Both the position numbers and the translations under genes were made by a program. From positions 372,001-436,000 of the forward strand of contig NZ_JABAID010000001.1 of assembly GCF_012641335.1 (NCBI RefSeq): a stretch of DNA of 64,000 bases, read 5' to 3'. The DNA comes from Novosphingobium sp. ERN07. Lineage in GTDB: Bacteria; Pseudomonadota; Alphaproteobacteria; Sphingomonadales; Sphingomonadaceae. Positions 36,764 to 45,817 of the stretch are shown here, piece after piece (within the stretch, counting starts at the first letter, position 1; the number at the start of each line of letters is the position of its first letter). The notes under the pieces are model-generated. The model worked only from the letters and a program-made list of their open reading frames with translations. It did not search any database and had not been told where the DNA came from.

Positions 36764-37112
36764 TCACAGGCTTTCGTGGGCGTTCTGCCGGCTTGCGGGA
36801 GAACCTTGTGGACAGAGGTCCGATAAACCACGGGAGAGAGCCGGGGACAAGTTTGCCCCGCAGATTCACCCTCGTTCCGAGTCCCTTTCAACGCCGCTTG
36901 TGGACAGGTGGACAGGCTTTTCCCCAGCCTGTGGAGAGCGTTGAGAACTTCGCCTTGACCGGATTCCGCACAGAGTCGCGAAAGCGGAAAACAGTGGAAG
37001 CGGACTCACAAATCGGGCAGATCGCCGCAATCCCCGGTTTCCACAGGGCCAACAAACACCTTCAACCTGATTCAATAAGAATCTTATTTAGTAGATTGGA
37101 CGAAAGCGCACG
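36764..37112. other. Putative chromosomal replication origin (oriC)
   Basis: 349-bp gene-free interval between divergently transcribed ppsR and hemE, the same gene pair that brackets Cori in Caulobacter. It holds degenerate DnaA-box-like nonamers matching 7 of 9 bases (36807-36815, 36899-36907, 36918-36926, 36930-36938, 37037-37045). Seven GANTC sites lie at 36863, 36879, 36962, 36973, 37003, 37069 and 37079. An AT-rich stretch (about 37046-37100) contains the palindrome AATAAGA-A-TCTTATT (37074-37088) and is a candidate unwinding element. No TTAA-N7-TTAA CtrA site is visible. It must also contain the ppsR and hemE promoters. Confidence 0.72.
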
Positions 37113-38138
37113 ATGCCCGGCCCTCTTCTCGAAACGCTCCGTGGCGCCAATCTTTCCCGCCGACCGATCTGGCTCATGCGACAGGCCGGGCGCTATCTTC
37201 CCGAATATCGTGAGCTGCGCGCCGAAAAGGGCGGCTTCCTCGCGCTGGTCTACGATACCGATGCCGCGGCAGAGGTCACCGTGCAGCCGATCCGCCGTTT
37301 CGGTTTCGATGGAGCAATCCTCTTTTCCGACATCCTGATCGTCCCTTACGCGATGGGACAGGATCTCCAGTTCCTCGCCGGTGAAGGTCCGCACCTCTCC
37401 CCCCGGCTGCTCGATGCCACGCTGGAAAGCCTCACAGCCGTGCCAGAGCGCCTTGCCCCGATCTACGAGACGGTGGCCAAGGTGAAAGCGCAGATCGCGC
37501 CTGAGACCACCCTGCTCGGCTTTGCAGGCAGCCCGTGGACGGTCGCCACCTACATGGTCGCAGGCGAAGGCAGCCGCGATCACCACGATACCCGCGCGCT
37601 CGCCTATCGCGATCCTTCCGCGTTTCAGGCGATCATCGATGCGATCACCGACGTGACCATCGAATACCTGTCTGGCCAGGTTGAAGCAGGCGCCGAAGGC
37701 CTGCAACTGTTCGATTCATGGGCCGGCAGCCTTTCCCCCGCGCAGTTCGAACGTTGGGTCATCGCACCCAACGCAAAAATCGCCGCAGAGATGCAGCGCC
37801 GCTACCCGCACGTCCCCATCATCGGCTTTCCGAAAGGCGCAGGCGAAAAGCTCGCTGCCTATGCCCGCGAAACCGGCGTCAATGCCGTCGGCGTGGACGA
37901 GACCATCGACCCGCTCTGGGCCGCGCGCGAATTGCCCGCAAACATGCCGGTGCAAGGCAATCTCGATCCGCTGCTGCTCCTGTCAGGCGGCCCGGATCTG
38001 GAAACGCAGACCATCCGCGTGCTCGAAGCCTTTGCCGACCGCCCGCATGTGTTCAATCTCGGCCACGGCATCGGCCAGCACACGCCCATCGAAAACGTCG
38101 AAGCGCTGCTAAAGATTGTGCGGGGCTGGTCGCGCTGA
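37113..38138 (+). CDS. hemE: Uroporphyrinogen decarboxylase HemE
   Basis: 341 residues. Decarboxylates uroporphyrinogen III to coproporphyrinogen III in haem synthesis. Signature PIWLMRQAGRYLPEYRELRA near the N-terminus, catalytic Asp in FGFDGAILFSDIL, GFAGSPWTVATYM, and the terminal FNLGHGIGQHTPIENV. Start is the ATG at 37113. It is the first gene rightward from the putative origin and is followed by hemJ and rho. Confidence 0.97.
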   Translation: MPGPLLETLRGANLSRRPIWLMRQAGRYLPEYRELRAEKGGFLALVYDTDAAAEVTVQPIRRFGFDGAILFSDILIVPYAMGQDLQFLAGEGPHLSPRLLDATLESLTAVPERLAPIYETVAKVKAQIAPETTLLGFAGSPWTVATYMVAGEGSRDHHDTRALAYRDPSAFQAIIDAITDVTIEYLSGQVEAGAEGLQLFDSWAGSLSPAQFERWVIAPNAKIAAEMQRRYPHVPIIGFPKGAGEKLAAYARETGVNAVGVDETIDPLWAARELPANMPVQGNLDPLLLLSGGPDLETQTIRVLEAFADRPHVFNLGHGIGQHTPIENVEALLKIVRGWSR

Positions 38139-38220
38139 CTTTCAGAACGTCTTGCAAACAGCGCCACCCGCGCCGAAATAGCCCCCACGGGGGCGCAAAC
38201 GGCAGGCGGACGCGCGAAAC

Positions 38221-38664
38221 ATGCAGCAGGTATTGGCGATGCTCTATCTCTGGCTGAAGGCCGGCCATGTCATCTTCGTGATCTTCTGGATGGCGGGCCT
38301 GTTCATGCTGCCGCGCTTTTTCGTCTACCATCAGGAAGCGCCCGAAGGTTCACCCGAAAACGCCGCGTGGATCGACCGGGAGGCCAAGCTGATGAAGATC
38401 ATCATGTGGCCCTCGCTCGTTGTGGTCTGGGTGCTGGGCCTTGCGCTGGCGATGGAGATCGGCGCGTTTAGCCAGGGCTGGTTCCACGTGAAGCTGGCAT
38501 TCGTGCTGGTGCTCACCGCCTATCACTTCTGGCTGGCCCAATATGCGCAGAATCTCGCTGCCGGTGTCCGCAGGCTGTCCGGCAAGAAGCTGAGGATGCT
38601 CAACGAAATCCCCGGCGTGGCCGCAGCGGTGATCGTGATCATGGTGATCGTAAAACCGTTCTGA
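38221..38664 (+). CDS. hemJ: Protoporphyrinogen oxidase HemJ
   Basis: 147 residues, four hydrophobic segments. Conserved haem/catalytic histidine in LKAGHVIFVIFWMAGLF and the essential lysine in FHVKLAFV are present, as expected of HemJ (the CopD-like protoporphyrinogen IX oxidase). The order hemE-hemJ-rho is typical of alphaproteobacteria. Start at the ATG at 38221 or the ATG six codons later. Confidence 0.92.
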   Translation: MQQVLAMLYLWLKAGHVIFVIFWMAGLFMLPRFFVYHQEAPEGSPENAAWIDREAKLMKIIMWPSLVVVWVLGLALAMEIGAFSQGWFHVKLAFVLVLTAYHFWLAQYAQNLAAGVRRLSGKKLRMLNEIPGVAAAVIVIMVIVKPF

Positions 38665-38671
38665 CCCATCT

Positions 38672-38693
38672 CCCCTCCCGCACGCGGGAGGGG
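38672..38693. repeat. Palindromic repeat, family A copy 1
   Basis: CCCCTCCCGC, two bases, GCGGGAGGGG, followed by TTGGGGGAGGG; eight bases after the hemJ stop. Same unit as at 40393, 45706, 49851 and 53406. Confidence 0.8.
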
Positions 38694-38955
38694 TTGGGGG
38701 AGGGCTTGTTTGCGCATCCTTACCCGCGCAAAACCCGCAATCCATCGCGCATTGCATTGCGCATAAGCACAGGCGCGCTGCGCAAGTGTTTCCACTGCGA
38801 TCCCCAGGCATTTGCCCGGACATCGTGTGCTTCGGGACGCGGAAAAGCACGCCTGTGGCGTGGCAGTCTGATCATCGTTCCATCCTCTCGTCTTGATCGG
38901 CCGGCTTTCCGGCTCCATGATCAGGAACGTATCACTTTCCGCCCGGTTTCCACAA

Positions 38956-38984
38956 TTGACTAAGCCTTCGCGCAGGAATATCCC
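38956..38984 (+). promoter_or_regulatory. Candidate rho promoter
   Basis: TTGACT (38956-38961), 17-bp spacer, TATCCC (38979-38984), about 112 bases upstream of the rho start. The -35 is good and the -10 is weak. Confidence 0.35.
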
Positions 38985-39095
38985 GCGCGCAGACCGGAAC
39001 ATCGATGCGCTGCCGCAGATGCAGCCGCCCTCTTGCTTTCTCCAAGCCCCTCAGAGGCTTCCGGCCATCACCTGAATCTTTGGAATTTAACGAAA

Positions 39096-40352
39096 ATGCA
39101 CCTGAAAGAACTCAAACAGAAGACCCCCGCAGAGCTGGTCCAGATGGCCGAAGAGCTGGAGGTCGAAGGCGCCAGCACGATGCGCCGCCAGGATCTGATG
39201 TTCGCGATCCTCAAAGAAATGGCCGAAGACGGCGAGGAAATCCTCGGCATCGGCACGATCGAGGTTCTGCCCGATGGCTTCGGCTTCCTGCGCAGCCCCG
39301 AAGCGAACTACCTCGCCGGGCCGGACGACATCTACGTTTCGCCCAATCAGGTCCGCAAATGGGGCCTGCGCACGGGCGATACCGTTGAAGGCGAAGTCCG
39401 CGCGCCCAAGGATGGCGAACGCTATTTCTCGATCTCGCGCCTGATCAAGGTGAACTTCGACGAACCGGAGGCCGTGCGTCACCGCGTCAATTTCGATAAC
39501 CTCACCCCGCTCTATCCGAACGAGCGCCTGAAGCTTGATACGCTGGACCCCACGGTCAAGGACAAGTCGGCCCGCGTGATCGATCTGGTCAGCCCGCAGG
39601 GCAAGGGCCAGCGCGCGCTGATCGTGGCCCCGCCGCGCACCGGCAAGACCGTGCTGCTGCAGAACATGGCCAAGGCCATCACCGACAATCACCCGGAAGT
39701 GTTCCTGATCGTCCTGCTGGTCGATGAACGCCCCGAAGAAGTCACCGACATGCAGCGCAGCGTGAAGGGCGAGGTCATCTCCTCGACCTTCGACGAACCC
39801 GCCACGCGCCACGTGCAGGTTGCCGAAATGGTCATCGAAAAGGCCAAGCGCCTTGTCGAACACAAGCGCGACGTGGTGATCCTGCTCGATTCGATCACCC
39901 GCCTTGGCCGCGCCTACAACACCGTTGTCCCGTCATCGGGCAAAGTGCTGACCGGCGGTGTCGATGCCAACGCTCTCCAGCGGCCCAAGCGCTTCTTCGG
40001 CGCTGCCCGCAATATCGAGGAAGGCGGCTCGCTTTCCATCATCGCCACCGCGCTGATCGATACCGGCAGCCGCATGGACGAAGTGATTTTCGAAGAGTTC
40101 AAGGGCACCGGCAACTCGGAAATCGTGCTGGACCGCAAGGTTGCCGACAAGCGCATCTTCCCTGCGCTGGACGTGGGCAAGAGCGGAACCCGCAAGGAAG
40201 AACTGCTCGTACCGAAGGACCAGCTCACCAAGATGTGGGTGCTGCGCCGCATCCTCATGCAAATGGGCACCATCGACGCGATGGAATTCCTTCTCGACAA
40301 GATGAAGGATTCCAAGACCAACGAAGACTTCTTCGCCACGATGAACCAGTAA
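39096..40352 (+). CDS. rho: Transcription termination factor Rho
   Basis: 418 residues. Hexameric RNA-dependent ATPase. N-terminal Rho domain and cold-shock-like RNA-binding domain ([23 protein letters not shown]), Walker A APPRTGKT, Walker [12 protein letters not shown] and the secondary site motif [26 protein letters not shown]. The ATG at 39096 gives the standard [15 protein letters not shown]-terminus. A terminator follows seven bases after the stop. Confidence 0.98.
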   Translation: MHLKELKQKTPAELVQMAEELEVEGASTMRRQDLMFAILKEMAEDGEEILGIGTIEVLPDGFGFLRSPEANYLAGPDDIYVSPNQVRKWGLRTGDTVEGEVRAPKDGERYFSISRLIKVNFDEPEAVRHRVNFDNLTPLYPNERLKLDTLDPTVKDKSARVIDLVSPQGKGQRALIVAPPRTGKTVLLQNMAKAITDNHPEVFLIVLLVDERPEEVTDMQRSVKGEVISSTFDEPATRHVQVAEMVIEKAKRLVEHKRDVVILLDSITRLGRAYNTVVPSSGKVLTGGVDANALQRPKRFFGAARNIEEGGSLSIIATALIDTGSRMDEVIFEEFKGTGNSEIVLDRKVADKRIFPALDVGKSGTRKEELLVPKDQLTKMWVLRRILMQMGTIDAMEFLLDKMKDSKTNEDFFATMNQ

Positions 40353-40358
40353 GACGCG

Positions 40359-40384
40359 AGGCCCGGAGAAATCCGGGCCTTTTC
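40359..40384 (+). terminator. Rho-independent terminator of rho
   Basis: Inverted repeat AGGCCCGGA/TCCGGGCCT with a GAAA tetraloop, followed by TTTC. Confidence 0.8.
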
Positions 40385-40392
40385 GTTATTCA

Positions 40393-40414
40393 CCCCTCCC
40401 GCTAGCGGGAGGGG
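40393..40414. repeat. Palindromic repeat, family A copy 2
   Basis: CCCCTCCCGC-TA-GCGGGAGGGG, directly after the rho terminator. Confidence 0.8.
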
Positions 40415-40481
40415 CCGGGGGAGGACATGTTACCAAGAACGGCCCGCCGCCCTGATTTTCATCACCCAAGTTTTCTTTCCT

Positions 40482-40578
40482 CGTCACCCCCGCGCAGGCG
40501 GGGGTCCAGCAAAGCTGAAACGTCGTCGCACCGCGATGGCCCTTTTCTCGCTGGATTCCTGCCTTCGCGGGAATGACG
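40482..40578. repeat. Inverted pair of REP-like elements, family B (copies 1 and 2)
   Basis: A diverged 28-bp element (40482-40509, CGTCACCCCCGC... ...GGGGGTCCAG) faces a second (40551-40578, CTGGATTCCTGCC... ...GGAATGACG) in opposite orientation with 41 bases between. This is a REPIN-like arrangement in the rho-helicase spacer. Confidence 0.75.
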
Positions 40579-40639
40579 AAGGCAGGTTGGCAACGCGAGC
40601 AGGGGATAAAAATCCCCCCCTCGCTTGTTTCATCCCATC

Positions 40640-43204
40640 ATGCCCGCCACATTCCCAAGCATGGCCCCGCGCACACCCGCTTCGCCTCGCAAGCCCGCCG
40701 CTACCGGCGTGGTCAAGGCAGTGCTTGGCCCCACCAATACCGGCAAGACGCACCTCGCCATCGAACGCCTCTGTGCGCATTCCTCCGGTGCCATCGGCTT
40801 CCCGCTCAGGCTGCTTGCCCGCGAAGTCTATGATCGCGTTTGTGCGATCAAGGGTGCGGAAAATGTCGCGCTGATCACCGGCGAAGAACGCATCGAACCC
40901 AAAGGCGCGCGGTGGCACCTCTGCACCGTAGAGGCCATGCCTTCGCGCCCCGATCTCGCGTTCGTCGCGCTCGACGAGGCGCAGCTTTCAGCCGATCCCG
41001 AACGCGGCCATGTGTTTACCGACCGTTTGCTGCACACGCGCGGCCGCGAAGAAACGATGCTGCTTGGCTCGTCCACGCTCGAACCCATGATCAAGGCGCT
41101 GGTGCCCGAAGCTGAAGTGGTCACCCGCCCGCGCTTCTCAACGCTCACCCACGTCGGCGCAAAGAAGCTTTCACGCATACCCCCGCGCAGCGCGATTGTC
41201 GCGTTCAGTGCGGAGCAAGTCTATGTCATGGCCGAAATGCTCCGGCGTTTCCGGGGCGGTGCAGCCGTCGTCATGGGCGCACTTTCCCCCCAGACGCGCA
41301 ACGCCCAGGTTGCGATGTATCAGGCGGGCGAAGTCGATTATCTCGTCGCCACCGATGCCGTGGGCATGGGTCTCAATCTCGATGTCCATCACGTCGCCTT
41401 CGCAGGCCTGTCCAAGTTCGACGGCCACCGCCAGCGTCGGTTGACGACTTCGGAAATGGCCCAGATTGCCGGCCGCGCCGGTCGGCACCAGCGCGATGGC
41501 ACGTTCGGCACGCTGGCAGGGGCCGGTGGCCATGACCCGGAATTTACCCCGGAAGAAATCTACGCGATCGAGGAACACCGCTTCCCGCCCCTCACCCGCC
41601 TGTTCTGGCGCGAGGCGGAACCTCGCTTCGATAGCGTCGCCACATTGATCGAAGACCTTGAAAGCCTGCCCCCGCTCCCGCAACTCGCCACGCCCCCGCA
41701 GGCGATAGATCTCGCCGTGCTCAAGCATCTGGCCGAAGAACCGGAAGTCACAGCCAGCGTGCGCGGGGTGCGCTCGGTCCAGCGGTTCTGGGATGTTTGC
41801 CGCCTGCCCGATTTCCGTGCGCAAGGTGCCGAAACGCACAGTCGCTTCATCAGCCGCCTGTGGCAGGATTTGCGCGGCGGTTACCTTGGTGCCGATTACG
41901 TCGCGCAGGCCATTGCCCAGCTCGATAATCCTGCGGGCGATATCGACACCTTGCAGGCTCGCATCGCGGCGATCCGGTCATGGTCCTACATCGCCCAGCG
42001 CCCCGATTGGGTGTTGGCCAAAGACGAAATGTCCGCCCGTGCTCGCGCGGTGGAGGCCCGGCTTTCGGATGCGCTCCACGCTCGCCTGACCGAACGTTTC
42101 GTCAACCGCCGCACCGCGGTGCTGATGCGAAAGGCCGGGGCCGATGCAGGCCTGTTGCCGGTCCGCCTCTCCGATGAAGGCGCGCTGCTGGTCGATGATG
42201 AACCCATCGGCCATATCGAAGGCTTTCGCTTTGCCGTCGATCCCCTCGCCCGCGCCGAAGATCGCAAATTGCTGCTGGCGGCTGCCGAACGCCACCTGCC
42301 CGGTCTGCTCGCTGCCCGTGCCGATGCGCTGGTAAAGGCCGCCGCGCAGCCGCAAGGGCTGGCGTTCGAAGATACCGCGCTGGTTTGGCAAGGCACCGTC
42401 GTTGCCCGGCTCGAACGGGGCCGCCGCCTGCTCGAACCCCGCCTGCGCCCCGACCCTGCTTTAGATCGCCTCTCCGCGCCCAACAAGGCTCGCGTCACGT
42501 CCGCACTCGAAGCATGGCTCGCCGCGCACCACGCGCATGTTCTTGCTCCGCTTCTTGCGCTTGATCAGGCAAGCCGCGATCCGGCCTCCGGCCCGGAACT
42601 GCGCGCCCTTTTGCTGCATCTGGTCGAATTCGGCGGCGTTCTGGCGCGTGACGATTCCGGGCTGGATCGGCTCGACGCGATGCAGCGCAAGCAGTTGAAA
42701 TCGCTGGGCGTGCGCATCGGCTCGCTCGATCTGTTCCTGCCTGCCGCGTTGCGCCCCGCCGCCATACATGCCTGGCATCGCCTCGCCCGCCTGTGCGCTC
42801 GTCCCGCGCCATTGCCGCCCGAAGCGATGCAACCGGTCGTCCACGCCAGGATCGCGCCTGCCGGATACCGCCGTCTTGGCCACGAATCGCTGCGTGTCGA
42901 TCTGGCGGAAAAGCTGCTCCATGCCGCGCACCGCACCCGTATGGGCACCAAAGCGCGTCGCGTGTTTCTCGATCCCGCCATCGCCCGTTCGATGAACCTT
43001 TCGACCGCCGCCTATGCTGCCTTGTTGCGCTCAGCCGGCTTTCGCGTCCACATGGGCCGCCCCTTGCCCGAAAAGGCCTATGGCCCGCCCCAGCCGCCAC
43101 TGTGGGATTGGCGCCCATCGCGCAGCCAGCCCGCACCTGATATCGTTCCCCAAAGACCGGCAACCGGCGCTTTTGCGGCGCTGGCCGAACTGGTCGTCAG
43201 ATAA
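40640..43204 (+). CDS. SUV3-like DEAD/DEAH-type RNA helicase
   Basis: About 854 residues from the ATG at 40640 (an ATG at 40661 is possible). Walker A GPTNTGKTHLA, DEAQ-type motif II FVALDEAQLS, motif III LLGSSTLEP and motif VI QIAGRAGRHQRDG identify a superfamily 2 helicase closest to mitochondrial SUV3, followed by a long C-terminal region with the SUV3 C-terminal helices. In mitochondria this helicase works with RNase II/PNPase-type nucleases in RNA turnover; in alphaproteobacteria its role is little studied. It is followed by S4, fdxA and carD genes, a conserved neighbourhood. Confidence 0.88.
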   Translation: MPATFPSMAPRTPASPRKPAATGVVKAVLGPTNTGKTHLAIERLCAHSSGAIGFPLRLLAREVYDRVCAIKGAENVALITGEERIEPKGARWHLCTVEAMPSRPDLAFVALDEAQLSADPERGHVFTDRLLHTRGREETMLLGSSTLEPMIKALVPEAEVVTRPRFSTLTHVGAKKLSRIPPRSAIVAFSAEQVYVMAEMLRRFRGGAAVVMGALSPQTRNAQVAMYQAGEVDYLVATDAVGMGLNLDVHHVAFAGLSKFDGHRQRRLTTSEMAQIAGRAGRHQRDGTFGTLAGAGGHDPEFTPEEIYAIEEHRFPPLTRLFWREAEPRFDSVATLIEDLESLPPLPQLATPPQAIDLAVLKHLAEEPEVTASVRGVRSVQRFWDVCRLPDFRAQGAETHSRFISRLWQDLRGGYLGADYVAQAIAQLDNPAGDIDTLQARIAAIRSWSYIAQRPDWVLAKDEMSARARAVEARLSDALHARLTERFVNRRTAVLMRKAGADAGLLPVRLSDEGALLVDDEPIGHIEGFRFAVDPLARAEDRKLLLAAAERHLPGLLAARADALVKAAAQPQGLAFEDTALVWQGTVVARLERGRRLLEPRLRPDPALDRLSAPNKARVTSALEAWLAAHHAHVLAPLLALDQASRDPASGPELRALLLHLVEFGGVLARDDSGLDRLDAMQRKQLKSLGVRIGSLDLFLPAALRPAAIHAWHRLARLCARPAPLPPEAMQPVVHARIAPAGYRRLGHESLRVDLAEKLLHAAHRTRMGTKARRVFLDPAIARSMNLSTAAYAALLRSAGFRVHMGRPLPEKAYGPPQPPLWDWRPSRSQPAPDIVPQRPATGAFAALAELVVR

Positions 43205-43222
43205 CGAAGGGAGAGGCTCCGC

Positions 43223-43537
43223 TTGCGGATCGACAAGTTCCTGTGGTTCACCCGTTTCGCTGGCAGCCGCAACCTTGCGCAGGATTGGGTCGTCGCCGGT
43301 CATATCCGCCTCAACGGTCGCCGCATCGAACGGTGCAGCGCCAATGTAAAGTTGGGCGACGTGCTGGTCCTGCCGATGCGCAGCCGGGTCACCGTGATCG
43401 AGGTTCTGGGGCTCCCCGCACGGCGCGGTCCGGCGCTTGAAGCGCAGGCCTGTTATCGCCTGCTCGATACAAGTCGTGACGATGCGCTTGACGCAGCGGG
43501 GGAAACGCCTCTAGCACGGCCTCAAACGAATACCTGA
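43223..43537 (+). CDS. S4-domain RNA-binding protein (Hsp15-like)
   Basis: 104 residues. The S4 domain spans residues 1-60 ([49 protein letters not shown]), with a short basic/acidic tail, matching the Hsp15/YbcJ-type heat-shock RNA-binding protein that rescues stalled 50S subunits. The start is TTG at 43223 with an AAGGGAGAGG site upstream. It lies 18 bp after the helicase gene. Confidence 0.88.
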   Translation: MRIDKFLWFTRFAGSRNLAQDWVVAGHIRLNGRRIERCSANVKLGDVLVLPMRSRVTVIEVLGLPARRGPALEAQACYRLLDTSRDDALDAAGETPLARPQTNT

Positions 43538-43551
43538 GGGATCTAATCGCC

Positions 43552-43890
43552 ATGACCTATGTCGTCACCGACGCCTGCATCCGCTGCAAATTCATGGATT
43601 GCGTCGAGGTCTGCCCCGTTGACTGTTTCTACGAGGGTGAGAACATGCTGGTGATCAATCCCAGCGAATGTATCGACTGCGGCGTGTGCGAACCCGAATG
43701 CCCGGCAGAGGCGATCCTGCCCGATACCGAATCCGGTCTTGAACAGTGGCTCGAACTTAACGCCAAGTATTCGGCTGAATGGCCGAACCTCACCGCCAAG
43801 AAGGACGCTCCGGCCGACGCTGACGAGCACAAGGGCGAAGAAGGCAAGTTCGACAAGTACTTCTCGCCCGAACCTGGCGAAGGCGACTGA
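43552..43890 (+). CDS. fdxA: 7Fe ferredoxin FdxA
   Basis: 112 residues. Two cluster-binding motifs: [18 protein letters not shown] and [12 protein letters not shown], the pattern of [3Fe-4S][4Fe-4S] ferredoxins of the Azotobacter FdI type. A C-terminal extension ([26 protein letters not shown]) is typical of FdxA. It lies 14 bp after the S4 gene, so it is probably cotranscribed. Confidence 0.95.
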   Translation: MTYVVTDACIRCKFMDCVEVCPVDCFYEGENMLVINPSECIDCGVCEPECPAEAILPDTESGLEQWLELNAKYSAEWPNLTAKKDAPADADEHKGEEGKFDKYFSPEPGEGD

Positions 43891-44226
43891 TTCCAGTCGT
43901 TTACCGCGGGCATTGTGCTGCGCGCGCGGTGCCTGAAAGCGCGGCCTGAAGCGGATGTTGCGCCGTTTCGGGGGCAGCAAACGATTTCCGCTGCACTGCC
44001 GCACGTTCAGGGGTGGTAATTTTGTTGCTGAACTGCTATGTAGGTGGTCAAGCGCCGGTGGGCTTTTGCCTGTCCGGCGTCTTTGCACCACGAAAACGGC
44101 AGGACAACACAGGCAATCGGATCGCAAGCCCTGCATGACCGTCCGAGTGGCGGCCACACACCTTTTCCCCAAAAGGTCACGCTTGCTTCCCTTTCGCCCG
44201 CCCTGCCCGCGTCGAAAGGATTACCA
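43891..44226 (+). promoter_or_regulatory. carD upstream region with small hairpin
   Basis: 336 bp without a gene; it should hold the carD promoter. A short inverted repeat CCTTTT-CCCC-AAAAGG lies at 44161-44176 in the presumed 5' UTR, and the AAAGGA ribosome-binding site is at 44215-44220. I could not assign a promoter with confidence. Confidence 0.4.
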
Positions 44227-44751
44227 ATGGCAGCCAAGGCTCTCGCCTTCGATGTTGGGGACTACGTAGTTTATCCGAAGCACGGTGTCGGCCGGGTGGT
44301 CGAACTTCAGGACGAAGAAATTGCCGGCATGAAGCTGCAGCTCTATGTGCTGCGCTTTGAAAAGGAACGCATGACGCTGCGCGTTCCCGTGAACAAGGTT
44401 GAAGCCATCGGTATGCGCAAGCTGTCGTCTGACAAGACGCTGCGTGAAGCGCTCGATACGCTCAAGGGCAAGCCCAAGGTCAAGCGCACCATGTGGTCGC
44501 GCCGTGCCCAGGAATACGAAGCAAAGATCAATTCGGGCGATCTGGTATCCATCGCCGAAGTCACGCGCGATCTGTTCCGCGCTGACGATCAGCCGGAACA
44601 GAGCTATTCCGAACGCCAGATCTTCGAAGCTGCCTCCTCGCGCCTCGCGCGCGAACTCGCCGCTATGGAAAAGACCGACGAACCGGCAGCCCTCAAGAAG
44701 ATCCTCGCGATCCTCAACGAACACGCGCCCAAGTATTACGAAACGGCCTGA
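44227..44751 (+). CDS. carD: CarD-family transcriptional regulator (CdnL-like)
   Basis: 174 residues from the ATG at 44227. The N-terminal RNA polymerase interaction domain (FDVGDYVVYPKHGVGRVVELQDEEIAG) is followed by the helical DNA-binding domain with the wedge tryptophan in KVKRTMWSRRAQEYEAKI. These proteins stabilise open complexes at rRNA and growth-related promoters. A terminator lies 25 bases after the stop. Confidence 0.95.
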   Translation: MAAKALAFDVGDYVVYPKHGVGRVVELQDEEIAGMKLQLYVLRFEKERMTLRVPVNKVEAIGMRKLSSDKTLREALDTLKGKPKVKRTMWSRRAQEYEAKINSGDLVSIAEVTRDLFRADDQPEQSYSERQIFEAASSRLARELAAMEKTDEPAALKKILAILNEHAPKYYETA

Positions 44752-44775
44752 TCCGTTCCGCCATAGCGGCTTATG

Positions 44776-44812
44776 CAAAAAGGGGCCTCCGGGAAACCGG
44801 GGGCCTTTTTTG
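44776..44812 (+). terminator. Rho-independent terminator of carD
   Basis: A-run, GGGGCCTCCGG, short GAAA loop, CCGGGGGCC, then TTTTTT; the stem includes several G-U pairs. Confidence 0.85.
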
Positions 44813-44918
44813 TTGGCAACCGGCCCAGCCGACCAACACCTTTTCCAAATCCATGAACGACTTGGCCCTGACCGTCGCACCGTGTTATATCGGCAATACA
44901 GTCAGGAGAGATCGTGCC

Positions 44919-45692
44919 ATGCTGAACAATTTCGTCCGTGCCGTTGCAGGCGTTGCCATGTTCGGATTAGCCACTGCGCTTGCCGGGTGTGACGCCGGAA
45001 ACGTGTCGTTCAATGGCAAGGAAGGCGTTCCGCTTGCCGATCTGGACCTCACTGGTCCCGCACCCACCGCGATTACCCTGCTGGGGCCTGACAACGTGCG
45101 CGTCACCCGTGGTGATAAGCTGGCGATTACTGTCGAAGGGGCCGATTCGGACAAACTCCGCTTCGCCCTGTCCGAAGGCCAGCTTGGTATCGCGCGTGAA
45201 GGCTGGAAGATCGGCCAATCCTCAAGCACCGCCACCGTAAACGTCACTCTGCCCCTGCTCAGCGAAGTGGTATTGGCGGGTTCGGGCAATCTCACCGCTG
45301 ACCAGATGGGCGGAGAAGCGGCCAAGATCGTCATCGCAGGGTCCGGCGCGGTCGAAGCGCGCGCCATCGATACGACCAAACTTGGCGTCGATGTCGTCGG
45401 TTCGGGCAAGCTGCGCGCTGCGGGCAAGGCCAAAGAATTGAAGATGACGGTTGCGGGCAGCGGCGATGCCGAGATGGACGGATTGAATGCCGATGTGGCG
45501 AAAGTCGATGTGGCAGGTTCGGGCAACGCGCGCTTTGCATCAAACGGTATCGTCGATGCCAACATCATGGGATCGGGCGAAGTCCGCGTCTTCGGCCGTG
45601 CCACCTGCAAGGTCAGCGCCATGGGTTCGGGCAAGCTGGTCTGCGCCAATGGCGTGACGCCCGATAGCGATGAAAGCGAAGCTGCGCAGTAA
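44919..45692 (+). CDS. GIN-domain (DUF2807) lipoprotein
   Basis: 257 residues from the ATG at 44919 (AGGAGAG upstream). A signal peptide with lipobox (GLATALAGC) is followed by a repetitive right-handed beta-helix-like domain with regular GSG turns (VVLAGSGNLTA, KIVIAGSGAVEA, VDVVGSGKLRA, MTVAGSGDAEM, VDVAGSGNARF, ANIMGSGEVRV, VSAMGSGKLVC). This is the putative auto-transporter adhesin head GIN domain. Outer- or inner-membrane lipoprotein, function unknown. Confidence 0.88.
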   Translation: MLNNFVRAVAGVAMFGLATALAGCDAGNVSFNGKEGVPLADLDLTGPAPTAITLLGPDNVRVTRGDKLAITVEGADSDKLRFALSEGQLGIAREGWKIGQSSSTATVNVTLPLLSEVVLAGSGNLTADQMGGEAAKIVIAGSGAVEARAIDTTKLGVDVVGSGKLRAAGKAKELKMTVAGSGDAEMDGLNADVAKVDVAGSGNARFASNGIVDANIMGSGEVRVFGRATCKVSAMGSGKLVCANGVTPDSDESEAAQ

Positions 45693-45705
45693 CGAAACCT
45701 GACTC

Positions 45706-45727
45706 CCCTCCCGCAGGCGGGAGGGGC
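45706..45727. repeat. Palindromic repeat, family A copy 3
   Basis: CCCCTCCCGC-AG-GCGGGAGGGG, 13 bases after the GIN-domain gene; it may also act as its transcript end. Confidence 0.8.
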
Positions 45728-45817
45728 TGGGGAGGGCATGTTGCGCTACGCACGTCTCCCCCGAACCGGCGCAACTCGTTCTTGCCAAGCCTCTCGGACA
45801 ATGGGATTTTCCTCTTC

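Larger units (their letters stand above)
38665..39095 (+). other. Intergenic region hemJ-rho (rho leader)
   Basis: 431 bp without a convincing gene. It begins with a palindromic repeat (38672-38693) and contains a promoter-like TTGACT with 17-bp spacing to TATCCC (38956-38984), leaving a leader of about 100 bases before rho. Rho is commonly autoregulated through its leader; I see no specific structure. Confidence 0.5.

Noticed and set aside
38694..39002. Possible small genes in the hemJ-rho spacer
   Set aside because: Frames on both strands are Arg/Cys-rich, lack ribosome-binding sites and run into palindromic repeats.
40482..40578. CRISPR-like repeat structure
   Set aside because: The repeats are inverted pairs at separate loci, without regular spacers or cas genes; they are REP/REPIN-type.
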